Of a stretch of DNA of 64,000 nt, positions 25,801 to 33,183 are shown one piece after another. The notes under the pieces are model-generated. The model had not been told where the DNA came from. It worked only from the letters and a program-made list of their open reading frames with translations, and ran no database searches. The stretch comes from JOPF136 sp963773835 (lineage in GTDB: Bacteria; Acidobacteriota; Terriglobia; Acidiferrales; UBA7541), in NCBI GenBank assembly GCA_963773835.1, contig CAVZCQ010000004.1, positions 558,001 through 622,000 of the forward strand, in the 5' to 3' direction. Numbering within the stretch: the first letter of the stretch is position 1; the number at the start of each line of letters is the position of its first letter. The position numbers and the translations under genes were made by a program.

Positions 25801-26338
25801 CCACCGTCTGTTCCCGCTGGTATCCCGCCCGTCGCAGGAACTCCACCAGCGTCTCCAAAGGCAGTTCCTCGTCATCCACCACGGTCCGTGCCAGCTCTCG
25901 ATATGTGCGCGCCGGAGCGCACCGCACGAGCGCTGCCCCCACCGGCGCCACGACCACCACCGCCTGCCCCGTCGCCATCCGCCAAAAGGTCGCCGCGCGT
26001 TCTTCCGCAATTTCCGCATGCGGAGCGCGCAGGTCCCAAGGCGTCACATCCAGCGCCGGCAGCACCTGCGTCGCCTCGGCGGTGCGGCGTCCCAGTACCC
26101 GCAGGAAGTACCCTGCCGCCTCGCCCAGCGCGTCCGCACGCTCATTCGTTGTAGTCAGCAGGACCACCGGCCGTTGCAGGGTCGCCGCCACGTGTGCCGC
26201 CACCAGCGCAATCGCCGGCCCTGCGAGCCCTCCGATCCGTGTTTCCCGCACACCTCGCCGCACCGCATCCACCGCGGACTCCACCGCAGCGTGGCGGCCC
26301 ACCGCACCCAGCAGCTCGCTCACAATTGGGAAAATCAT
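22850..26338 (-). CDS. mfd: Transcription-repair coupling factor Mfd
   Basis: 1162 residues. Removes RNA polymerase stalled at DNA lesions and recruits UvrA. Present are the UvrB-homology part (GQYAVRGGIVDVYPPEGSYP), the CarD-like RNA polymerase interaction domain (PGNFVVHVDHGIGRFEGLRR), helicase motif I MDRLLCGDVGYGKTEVALRA, motif II DEEQ, SATPIPRTLHMSL, HGQM ... TTIIENGLDISNCNTLIVNR and GRVGRSNVRAYAYL, and a C-terminal TRCF domain. Odd feature: between the UvrB-like part and the D2 region there is a charged low-complexity stretch (about residues 248-290) coded by a CTCT/GYG repeat at 25503-25556, also seen between genes at 53800-53845. First gene of a five-gene operon. Confidence 0.97.
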   Translation of the reverse strand: MIFPIVSELLGAVGRHAAVESAVDAVRRGVRETRIGGLAGPAIALVAAHVAATLQRPVVLLTTTNERADALGEAAGYFLRVLGRRTAEATQVLPALDVTPWDLRAPHAEIAEERAATFWRMATGQAVVVVAPVGAALVRCAPARTYRELARTVVDDEELPLETLVEFLRRAGYQREQTVAMPGQYAVRGGIVDVYPPEGSYPVRIELLGDTVESLREFNPETQRSVQPVERVTLLPLVEWEDGSGARSERREERQTIPDYPGGHGEHRGRGEDGEEKEERDTGLFQLLAEPVILVDEPEEVAAAEAEFREKWRRAYERRGAGAPDATMAAYALREEEWKAALGAHQQVLLARLAMGEPGPDGGAVLCQSVRRYRGNLPAFLNDARGRLAGGEQIVLSSGTVGEMERLAEILRDAELPYRVGEVGDAPAASTASEETFAGSLPAVTLIRAPIGEGVALPELRLALYGTADVFDTQAAGERPRARAGARPIAAAFASDFADLEPGNFVVHVDHGIGRFEGLRRMEAANGASEFMQLTYAEEARLYVPLERMDLVQKYNALGGTEPALDRLGGTAWAQRKARVRKSVAQMAEKLLRLYAERKVAKGFRFSPDSPWQREFEDAFEFEETRDQARAIEEVKSDMENEQPMDRLLCGDVGYGKTEVALRAAFKAVEDGRQVAVLAPTTVLAFQHWETFRRRMAAFPMRIEMLSRFRTKAEQRGVLEELDAGKVDIVIGTHRLLSKDVKFHDLGLLVVDEEQRFGVAAKERMKELRREVDVLTLSATPIPRTLHMSLAGLRDMSLIETAPKDRLAIQTVVAPFSEGLVGRAIDEELSRGGQVFFVHNRVGSIASIARLVKRLAPRARVLVGHGQMGERELERVMMQFVRRDADVLVATTIIENGLDISNCNTLIVNRADRMGLAELYQLRGRVGRSNVRAYAYLLVPPDVPLSGEARQRLAALREFSDLGAGFRIAALDLEMRGAGNLLGREQHGHVGAVGFEMYCQMLERAVAEQKGETVAPERRATIQLGLDIRIPESYIPDEALRLRTYKRIAAIASEEQSADMLRELADRFGPAPPPVENLLDYAILKSLAEQIQVEAIERKGSRAGVRFLDQTSLPPERLVEIVRTRRDLRLEPGGVLWLETKPEGASMVQALKTVLRGLQGTR
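25503..25556. repeat. CTCT(G/C)YG-type repeat inside mfd
   Basis: On the plus strand, units such as CCTCTCCGCGT, CCTCTGTG and CTCTCCGTGT follow one another. The same kind of sequence lies between genes at 53800-53845. Here it is in frame and codes for a Gly/Glu/Arg/His-rich segment of Mfd. Confidence 0.6.
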
Positions 26339-26748
26339 GACGCGTCAGGAATCAGGGGGTGCGGTCCCGCGGCTTCGAGATTAGCCCGTGCGCAGTTCGC
26401 ACACTCGGGCCACAAGAGGCACTTCTGGGGTTTCACGGCAATAAGAATCCCTCCCGGTTTGTTATCAACCCGGGGGGTGTTGCTGGACCGGTATTCGGGA
26501 CACGTACCCCGCAATTTCCATTCAATTCTAGCACGTGCCGAACTAGCGCGCCGGGGGCCCGGCCTCGCGCTGTTCCGACATTTCCCTTTCACAGCCGGCT
26601 TAAGTGGCCCTATGATTGCCCAACCTTCCCATGCGCAGAGCTGTTCTCCGCGAGCGCGGCGATGAGATCATGGATCTCGCGGAAGCCAATCACCTCTGCT
26701 GGCTCGCCGCAACATTCGTGGTCCAGAGAAGAGAAAGGAAGCACGACA
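26339..26748. other. Intergenic region between mfd and malic enzyme
   Basis: 410 bases between divergent genes. It contains the malic enzyme promoter at 26588-26616. The mfd promoter was not recognised. Frames open through part of it on the plus strand, but lack the coding character of the gene that follows. Confidence 0.55.
26588..26616 (+). promoter_or_regulatory. Sigma-70-type promoter of the malic enzyme gene
   Basis: TTCACA (26588-26593) and TATGAT (26611-26616) are 17 bases apart. Start of transcription is expected near 26623, leaving a leader of about 125 bases before the ATG at 26749. Confidence 0.6.
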
Positions 26749-28455
26749 ATGGCTACGCAGCGGCAGCCCTTAAGAAACTCGGTTGAACCGGATCTTCCTC
26801 GCGGAATGGAGCTACTGAACCACCCGGGACTGAACAAGGGCACTGCGTTCACGGAGGAAGAACGAAACCAGTTAGGCTTGCATGGGCTACTCCCGCCGCG
26901 GATCGAGAGTCTCGACGCGCAAGTTGTCCGTGCTTACGAAGCCTACCAGAGAAAAGATGACGACTTGGAGCGTCATATCTATCTGCGCGCTCTGCAGGAC
27001 AGCAACGAAGTCCTCTTCTACAGGCTTCTTCTGGATCACATTGAAGAAATGACTCCCATCGTTTACACACCGGTAGTGGCGCTGGCGTGCCAACAGTTCA
27101 GCCACATCTACCGGCGGCCCCGCGGCTTGTTCATTTCTTACCCGCTTCGCGACTCGATTCCAGCGCTTTTGCGGAATCGTCCCAATCCGGAGGTCGACGT
27201 AATTGTCGTGACCGACGGCGAGCGCATTCTGGGCATCGGCGATCAGGGCGCGGGCGGCCTGGGTATCCCCATCGGAAAACTTTCCTTGTACACGCTGATC
27301 GGCGGGATCCTTCCCAAACGGACGCTGCCCATCCTTCTGGATGTGGGAACCAACAATGCAGGGCGGCTCAACGATCCTGAGTACCTCGGCTGGCGCAACG
27401 AACGCATTTCAGGCCAGGCCTACTTTGACTTCGTCGACCGGTTCGTTCAGGCGGTGAAGCAGGAACTTCCCGGAACATGTCTCCAATGGGAAGACTTCGC
27501 CACCCCCCATGCGCGGCCTATTCTCCACCGCTACCGCGATGAATTGCTGACCTTCAATGACGACATCCAGGGAACCGCGGCTGTCGCTCTTGGAGCGGTT
27601 CTCGGTGCGGTCAAAGTAACTGGAAGAGGTTTGAAGGATCAGCAGATCGTCATGCTGGGCGCGGGGTCTGCCGGCATTGGCGTTGCCGATGGGTTGCGCG
27701 GGGCAATGAAAGCCGATGGCCTCTCCGAAGAAGATGCGCGCGTTCATTTCTGGGTCGTGGACCAGTACGGCCTTCTGCATTCCGGCCGAAAGGACCTTAC
27801 CCCGGAGCAGGCTGTCTACGCTCAGCCGGAAAGCCGCGTGTCCGGATGGCCGCACACTTTCAACGGCCACATCGGGCTTGACGATGTGATCGGAAGGATT
27901 GAGGCAACCATCTTGATCGGTCTCTCCACCGCAGGCGGGGCCTTTACGGAAGCAATTGTTCGTGAGATGGCAAGAAAGGTTCAGCGGCCGATTATCTTCC
28001 CGCTCTCCAATCCGACCGCAAAATCCGAAGCAAAACCGGACGACTTGATCCGTTGGACCGATGGCCGCGCTCTCGTAGCTACCGGATCCCCGTTTGCCCC
28101 CGTCAGCCACGGCGGACGCTCCATTCCCATTGCGCAGTGCAACAACATTTTCATCTTTCCTGCCATGGGACTTGGCGTTGTTGCATCTGGCGCTCAGCGC
28201 GTCACGGACGCCATGATGCTGGCGGCGGCCCGAGCGCTCGCCCGCAATTCTCCCGCCCTCAAAGACTCTTCCGCGTCTCTGCTACCTCCTTTGATCGACA
28301 TTCGCAGGGTGGCTGCGGAAATCGCGATGGCGGTGGGCATCGAAGCGCAAAAGGCGGGCTTGGCCCCGAAACTGCCTGAGGATGAACTGCGGCAGCGCGT
28401 CATGGCAGCGCAATGGACTCCTGCCTACCCGTCCTTCGCGACCACAGGCGGATAA
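26749..28455 (+). CDS. maeA: NAD-dependent malic enzyme (MaeA/SfcA type)
   Basis: 568 residues from the ATG at 26749, behind AGGAAG; E. coli MaeA is of the same length. Decarboxylates malate to pyruvate. Motifs: the malate-binding region IVYTPVVALACQQFSHIYRR, VVTDGERILGIGDQGAGGLG, LTFNDDIQGTAAVALGAVLG (metal and catalytic region), the NAD-binding loop MLGAGSAGIGVADGL, and IIFPLSNPTAKSEAKPDDLI. Its base composition and codon use are less C-biased than neighbours, which could mean acquisition or stronger codon selection. A frame extends upstream to 26359 but without a start of equal quality. Confidence 0.95.
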   Translation: MATQRQPLRNSVEPDLPRGMELLNHPGLNKGTAFTEEERNQLGLHGLLPPRIESLDAQVVRAYEAYQRKDDDLERHIYLRALQDSNEVLFYRLLLDHIEEMTPIVYTPVVALACQQFSHIYRRPRGLFISYPLRDSIPALLRNRPNPEVDVIVVTDGERILGIGDQGAGGLGIPIGKLSLYTLIGGILPKRTLPILLDVGTNNAGRLNDPEYLGWRNERISGQAYFDFVDRFVQAVKQELPGTCLQWEDFATPHARPILHRYRDELLTFNDDIQGTAAVALGAVLGAVKVTGRGLKDQQIVMLGAGSAGIGVADGLRGAMKADGLSEEDARVHFWVVDQYGLLHSGRKDLTPEQAVYAQPESRVSGWPHTFNGHIGLDDVIGRIEATILIGLSTAGGAFTEAIVREMARKVQRPIIFPLSNPTAKSEAKPDDLIRWTDGRALVATGSPFAPVSHGGRSIPIAQCNNIFIFPAMGLGVVASGAQRVTDAMMLAAARALARNSPALKDSSASLLPPLIDIRRVAAEIAMAVGIEAQKAGLAPKLPEDELRQRVMAAQWTPAYPSFATTGG

Positions 28456-28525
28456 CACGGATCCGTCGCGCGTCCACTAGGTGAATCCTTAACTCGCGCT
28501 AGAATGCCCGCGCGAGGAGAAGCCT

Positions 28526-29032
28526 ATGGCGCAAGTCATTGCGTGGAAATCGGCGGGGCTGGACCGCCAATCTCTCGAACATGCCGTGCGGACGGCCGTG
28601 GCCGCTGTAGCTTCGTTGCTGGTCGCGAGGCTATTCCGGCTGCCGGAGGCATACTGGGCGCCGATTACAACCCTGGTAATCACGCAGTCGTCGCTGGGCG
28701 CAGCGCTCACTACTTCCTGGCAGCGTTTCGTCGGGACCGTGTTTGGAGCTGCTGTTGGCGCCATTGTGGCGATTTACTTCGGACCTCGGGTCCTTGTATT
28801 CGGTGTGAGTGTGTTCATCCTGGGACTGATTTCTGCCCTGACGCACTCGGATCGTCTCGCCTATAGGTTCGGCGGCATTACGCTGGCGATTGTGCTGTTG
28901 ATTCCGCGGACGGCTCCTCCATGGCAAATCGCCCTTCATCGCTTCGCCGAAGTGTCCATCGGAATTGGCGTGGCGCTGCTATCTACGGTGGTGTGGCCGG
29001 AGAAGGAAGACACACCATCGGGGAAAGGGTAA
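28526..29032 (+). CDS. FUSC/aromatic acid exporter-like membrane protein
   Basis: 168 residues with about five hydrophobic segments and little else. The N-terminal pattern R-T-A-V-A-A-V-A-S, PEAYWAPITTLVITQSSLGA and the following WQRFVGTVFGAAVGAI segment match the membrane part of FUSC/ArAE-type proteins, where W-A-P-I-T and G-T-x-x-G are conserved. It lacks the long cytoplasmic domain of full exporters, so it may need a partner. Base composition resembles maeA 70 bases upstream, suggesting the two travel together. Confidence 0.8.
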   Translation: MAQVIAWKSAGLDRQSLEHAVRTAVAAVASLLVARLFRLPEAYWAPITTLVITQSSLGAALTTSWQRFVGTVFGAAVGAIVAIYFGPRVLVFGVSVFILGLISALTHSDRLAYRFGGITLAIVLLIPRTAPPWQIALHRFAEVSIGIGVALLSTVVWPEKEDTPSGKG

Positions 29033-29147
29033 ATTCCTCGGACCCTCCATCGTCATGGTTGTGGCACTTCTGTTGGCCCGCGGTCCGGCCCGAACTCCAG
29101 CCCACGCCTGTTTCAAAGCCGCCGGCATCTGCGGACCGCGTCCCACG

Positions 29148-29618
29148 CTAGAGTGCGCGGATTCTCTCGAGCAGCGCCGTGGTGGAATATCCCGGCTCCA
29201 GCGGAATCAACACCACGCGCCCGCCCGCCGCCTCCACTTCCGCCCGCCCCACAATCTGGTTCGGTCCCCAATCCCCGCCTTTTACCAGTACATCGGGCAA
29301 CACCCGCGCGATGATTTGCTGCGGCGTGTCCTCCTCGAACACCGTCACGTAATCCACCGCCGCCAGCGCCGCCAGCACCTCCGCCCGTTCCGCCTCCGGT
29401 ACCACCGGCCGCCCCGCGCCTTTCACCCGTCGCACGCTCGCATCCGAATTAATCGCCACAATCAGCGAATCACCCAGCGCCCGCGCCTGCTCCAGACACC
29501 GGATGTGCCCCGGATGCAGCAGGTCAAAGCATCCGTTCGTAAACACCACGCGCCGCCCGTTGCGCCGCGCCCGTTCCACGTGGAGAATCAACTCGTCTTG
29601 CGAAACCACTCGCCCCAT
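29148..29618 (-). CDS. rfaE2: D-glycero-beta-D-manno-heptose-1-phosphate adenylyltransferase-type nucleotidyltransferase
   Basis: 156 residues from the ATG at 29618, with GGAGAG seven bases upstream; two alternative starts lie at 29633 and 29642. It is the stand-alone nucleotidyltransferase half of HldE: VVFTNGCFDLLHPGHIRCLE carries the HxGH motif, followed by IVAINSDASVRRVKGAGRPV, DVLVKGGDWGPNQIVG and STTALLERIR. It would make ADP-heptose for LPS core. The partner kinase and epimerase genes are not in the window, so another sugar nucleotide or cytidylyl substrate is possible. Confidence 0.88.
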   Translation of the reverse strand: MGRVVSQDELILHVERARRNGRRVVFTNGCFDLLHPGHIRCLEQARALGDSLIVAINSDASVRRVKGAGRPVVPEAERAEVLAALAAVDYVTVFEEDTPQQIIARVLPDVLVKGGDWGPNQIVGRAEVEAAGGRVVLIPLEPGYSTTALLERIRAL

Positions 29619-29695
29619 TCCCGCGCTCTCCATCCCTGCCACAATTCACGAATCCGTGATGCTATCACGCGCCTCCGCGCCCCGGACCCCGCCAG

Positions 29696-31252
29696 ATGAA
29701 GCGTTCCGAACTCATTCTCGCCGCTCTCGGCCTCGCGATGCTCGCTTGGGGCGCCCTCTGGATCGCACGCGCACGCGGCCCCATGCGCGACGTCTCTCTC
29801 GACGGCGGCCCCGCCTGCCCCGCCGCTCCCGTCCTCACCCTCGAACCTGCCGCCGGCGCCCCCCGCGGCTCCGTTGTCGTCTTCCACGGCCTCGGCGCCA
29901 ATCGCATCGTCATGCTCACCGACGGTCAGCAATTCGCCGCCGCCGGTTTCCACGTCTATCTCGTCGATTCGCCCGGCCATGGCCGCAACACCGCTCCATT
30001 TTCCTTCGCCGCCAACGAAGCCTGCGCCCGCGGCCTGCTCGCCACCCTCGAACTCCGCGGCGAAATCACTCCCCGCCGCACGGTGCTCTTCGGCCATTCC
30101 ATGGGCGCCGCGCTGGCCGTGCGTCTGGCCGATGATTTCCCCGCTGCGGCCACCATCGCCGTTTCCACCGCCCCTCTCGTTCCCCCGCATCGCCTGCCCG
30201 CCAATCTCCTGCTCGTCGCCCCTCAGTGGGACATGCCCCCAGTCCTCCACACGGAAACGCAACTGGCCGCCGCCGCAGGCGCGCCTCGCTACGCGCCCGC
30301 AGATTTTCCCCAGTTGCGCGCCTTCCGCCTTCTGCCCGTCACCAGGCGCTCGCACACCAGCGCGCTCTTCGACGTCGCGGCCGTCCGCGTCATGCTTCTC
30401 TGGGCGCTCGATTCCGTCGGCGCCCCCGCCGCACCCGTCCCCGTTCCGAATTTCCGCGCCTTCGCGGGGGCCTGGCTCGGCCTCCTCGGAATCCTGCTTT
30501 TGTTCCCGGCCGCGGCCTCCGCTCTCGCCCGCGCCGCCGGAATCCGCGAACCTCGCCCAAGTCCGCCTCCACCGCGCCCCGCGCTTACGGTGCTCGTCTG
30601 GATGGCAGCTCTCGTCATCGCCGCCATCATTTCCTCGCGTTGGAACCTGCTCTCCTCTCTGCATCTCTTCAGCGCAGACTATCTCGCCTCCATACTTCTG
30701 CTTGCCGGCCTGCCGCTCGCTGTAGCAGCGGTGCGGTGGCGCAGCGACTCTTCGCTGCGCTCTTCTCCTTCTTCCTCGCCGCGCTCCTCCTCTTCTCCCC
30801 TCATTCCCCCCATCTGTGCCGCCATACTCGCCCTGCTAACCGTCCTGGCCGCGGGCGCCTGGCTCAACTGGCAACTCGCCGAATTCTGGCTCATCCCCGC
30901 CCGCTGGGCGCGCTTCCCGTTTCTCCTTCTCGCGCTGTTCCCCATTTGCTACGCCGAAGAGCACGCTCTGGGCGATCCCGCACCCCTCAGCCGTTCCGCG
31001 CGCGCCGGCCGCATGGGCCTGTTCTTCATTCTCCGCGGCCTCGTCTGGCTGGTGCTCCTCGGTGCCTGGTTTGCCGGCGTTTCGGCGGCCCTGCTCGTCG
31101 TAATTTTTGGTGCTTTCCTCGCCGCCCTCTCGTTCGCCCAGCGCCTCGGGGCTGACGCTTTGCGCCATCGCACCGGCTCTGCCCTCGCCGCCGCCGTTTT
31201 CAATGCTATACTCGGCGCTTGGTTCCTGGCCGCCGCCTTTCCGCTGGCCTGA
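29696..31252 (+). CDS. Alpha/beta hydrolase fused to a C-terminal membrane domain
   Basis: 518 residues. One N-terminal helix (ILAALGLAMLAWGALWI), then an alpha/beta hydrolase core: oxyanion-type VVVFHGLGANR, YLVDSPGHGRN, and nucleophile elbow FGHSMGAAL with Ser135. From about residue 265 there are five or more hydrophobic helices to the end. The hydrolase should face the periplasm or the cytoplasm next to the membrane; substrate unknown. Residues about 347-370 (WRSDSSLRSSPSSSPRSSSS) are a Ser/Arg/Pro low-complexity loop whose DNA contains a perfect palindrome (30739-30760) that also occurs between genes at 53059. The flavoprotein gene starts 13 bases later, so they may be co-transcribed. Confidence 0.8.
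   Translation: MKRSELILAALGLAMLAWGALWIARARGPMRDVSLDGGPACPAAPVLTLEPAAGAPRGSVVVFHGLGANRIVMLTDGQQFAAAGFHVYLVDSPGHGRNTAPFSFAANEACARGLLATLELRGEITPRRTVLFGHSMGAALAVRLADDFPAAATIAVSTAPLVPPHRLPANLLLVAPQWDMPPVLHTETQLAAAAGAPRYAPADFPQLRAFRLLPVTRRSHTSALFDVAAVRVMLLWALDSVGAPAAPVPVPNFRAFAGAWLGLLGILLLFPAAASALARAAGIREPRPSPPPPRPALTVLVWMAALVIAAIISSRWNLLSSLHLFSADYLASILLLAGLPLAVAAVRWRSDSSLRSSPSSSPRSSSSPLIPPICAAILALLTVLAAGAWLNWQLAEFWLIPARWARFPFLLLALFPICYAEEHALGDPAPLSRSARAGRMGLFFILRGLVWLVLLGAWFAGVSAALLVVIFGAFLAALSFAQRLGADALRHRTGSALAAAVFNAILGAWFLAAAFPLA
30737..30768 (+). repeat. GTGGCGCAGC palindromic repeat, copy inside a coding region
   Basis: Arms GCGCAGCGA (30739-30747) and TCGCTGCGC (30752-30760) pair perfectly around CTCT. 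The second copy at 53057-53088 has arms GCGCAGCCA and TGGCTGCGC: the two differences in the arms are compensating. Confidence 0.7.
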
Positions 31253-31265
31253 ACCCGTCGGTTGA

Positions 31266-32444
31266 ATGCGGCACATCGCCATCGTGGGCGGAGGGCCCGC
31301 CGGGGCTCTCTGCGGTGAACGTCTGGCTGCTTCCGGCTTCCGCGTCTCCATTTTCGATGAACATCTCGCCTGGGAAAAGCCTTGCGGCGGCGGCCTCACG
31401 CAGAAGGCGCTGCGCGCCTACCCCTATCTGAGCAACGGCCCGCACCCCAAGAAAGTCGTCAGCGAGTGCGAACTCATTTCCAGCTCCGGCCAGCGTGCCC
31501 TGCTTTCTCTCGACCAGCCCATCGTGGTTTACTCCCGCAAAGTGCTCAACGGCCTGCTGCTCGACCGCGCCGCCGCCGCCGGTTGCGAGGTCGTCCAGGC
31601 CCGCGTCACCCAGGTGGACACTTCCGGTCGCGCTGTCCGCCTCATCGCCGCTGGACGCGAAGTCCGCGCCGATTTCATCGTTCTCGCTGCCGGTGCCCGC
31701 AACCCGCTTCTGCCTGGTACCACCCCGCTCAAACAGCAGGATCTCGAGCTGACCGTCGGCTACTTTGTCCCTGTTCCTTCCGACCGCATTATGGTCAAAT
31801 TCCTGTCCAAGTTCGCAGGCTACATCTGGTCGTTCCCCCGCTCCGACCATCTTTCCGTCGGAATCTGCGGCCGCCTCGCTCCCGGCGCCACACGGGCCAT
31901 GAAGGAGCATCTCCACCGTTTCCTCGAGGCCGAGCAGATCCCCTGGGAGGGCGCGCCGTTCTACAGCCACGTGCTGCCCTCCCCGCAGGTGGACACGCTG
32001 CGCCGCCGCCGCGTTGTCGGCCCCAACTGGGGACTCGTTGGCGACGCCGCGGCCTGGGTGGACCCGCTCACTGGCGAAGGCCTTCACTATGCCCTCCGCT
32101 CCGGCCATCTCCTCGCCGATGCACTCGCCGAAGGCCGCCCCGAGTCCTATCCCGCTCGCGTCCGCCGCGAGTTCGCCGCCGATTTCGAGTTCGCCGTCCA
32201 CGCTGCCCGGCGCCTGTTCACGGGAACGTTTCTCGGGGGAGCCGTCACCACCCGCATGATTCAGTTCATTCGCCGCAGCCCGGCTTTTTGCGCCCTGATG
32301 CGCGACCTCTTCAGCGGCTCCCAGGACTATCGCACCCTGAAGCGCCGCCTCTGGTCCCAGCTCGGACTCACCCTCGGGCAAATCTTCCAGAGCTTCTTCC
32401 GCCCTGCTCCCTCCCGCAGCAGCGCCACCGCCGTTCCGCACTGA
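31266..32444 (+). CDS. Geranylgeranyl-reductase family FAD-dependent oxidoreductase
   Basis: 392 residues. N-terminal FAD-binding Rossmann fold MRHIAIVGGGPAGALCGERL ending at the acidic residue in VSIFDEH, then the conserved WEKPCGGGLTQKAL, and later LVGDAAAWVDPLTGEGLHYA (second FAD motif). The family reduces polyprenyl chains such as geranylgeranyl groups of quinones, lipids or chlorophyll, but some members act on other substrates. It follows the hydrolase-membrane fusion by 13 bases, which fits a lipid-related pathway; that is inference. Confidence 0.9.
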   Translation: MRHIAIVGGGPAGALCGERLAASGFRVSIFDEHLAWEKPCGGGLTQKALRAYPYLSNGPHPKKVVSECELISSSGQRALLSLDQPIVVYSRKVLNGLLLDRAAAAGCEVVQARVTQVDTSGRAVRLIAAGREVRADFIVLAAGARNPLLPGTTPLKQQDLELTVGYFVPVPSDRIMVKFLSKFAGYIWSFPRSDHLSVGICGRLAPGATRAMKEHLHRFLEAEQIPWEGAPFYSHVLPSPQVDTLRRRRVVGPNWGLVGDAAAWVDPLTGEGLHYALRSGHLLADALAEGRPESYPARVRREFAADFEFAVHAARRLFTGTFLGGAVTTRMIQFIRRSPAFCALMRDLFSGSQDYRTLKRRLWSQLGLTLGQIFQSFFRPAPSRSSATAVPH

Positions 32445-32615
32445 TCCGGAACCGCGCTTTCCACGCCATCATATCGACCCTGTGCGCCACGGCCGGTAGC
32501 GCCGGCCCACCCTGACGCTGGAAGGGCCGCTGGGGTACTCGCGTCGTCCGCTCACACCCGTGCCCTTGTCTCTCAGGCCCAAGTTGTTTCTGATTTTCCT
32601 TCCCGAAAACCGCCG

Positions 32616-33029
32616 CTAGAACGACACCCTTCTCACTGCCGCTTTTCTCTGTGCGGGAACCACCGTCGCCATCTTGCGGATCATGGCCAGCACCAGCCGT
32701 TTATTCTCATCCGAGAGCGTCGAACTATACCGTTTGATCTCCCCCAAAAATCGAATCTCGTCCGCGGACAGTTCGCCCAGCGCCTTCTTTGCTTCTCGTT
32801 CCCGTGCCGTCTCCATGCTGGGAAAGAAATCCGCCAGGCTCATATCCAGCGCTTCCGCGATTTTTGCAAGGGTCTCAAGCGAGGGAACTGTGTGGCCGTT
32901 TTCCACTCGGGAGAGATAGCAGCGTAGCAGCCCCGTGCGGCGTTCGATATCCCCCTGGGAGAGGCCGCGCTCGCCGCGGTAACTCCGGATCACTTCGCCG
33001 ATGTTTACCTTTGGCCGTTCTTTCGGCAT
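32616..33029 (-). CDS. XRE-family helix-turn-helix regulator
   Basis: 137 residues. Residues 8-65 are a Cro/CI-type helix-turn-helix: VIRSYRGERGLSQGDIERRT, then GLLRCYLSRVENGHTVPSLE and LAKIAEALDMSLADFF. The C-terminal half is helical, with acidic and basic patches (ETAREREAKKALGELSADEI), probably for oligomerisation or ligand sensing. It is divergent from the kinase gene at 33184 with 154 bases between, so it may regulate itself and the kinase. Upstream TTGCAC and AACAAT with 17-base spacing on the minus strand could be its promoter. Confidence 0.9.
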   Translation of the reverse strand: MPKERPKVNIGEVIRSYRGERGLSQGDIERRTGLLRCYLSRVENGHTVPSLETLAKIAEALDMSLADFFPSMETAREREAKKALGELSADEIRFLGEIKRYSSTLSDENKRLVLAMIRKMATVVPAQRKAAVRRVSF

Positions 33030-33183
33030 AGGCAGGCGTGCCGCGGCGTATTGTTACAAAACCAGCGCTGCAGTGCAACCGGAGAAACCCGCTCCCTGCT
33101 GCCCCAGTTGACAGCCCGCACGAACGATGAAAAAGTACATCGCGCGGTTCGCACTCTTGCGCGCTGCGGCGGAGGCCTCCCGG

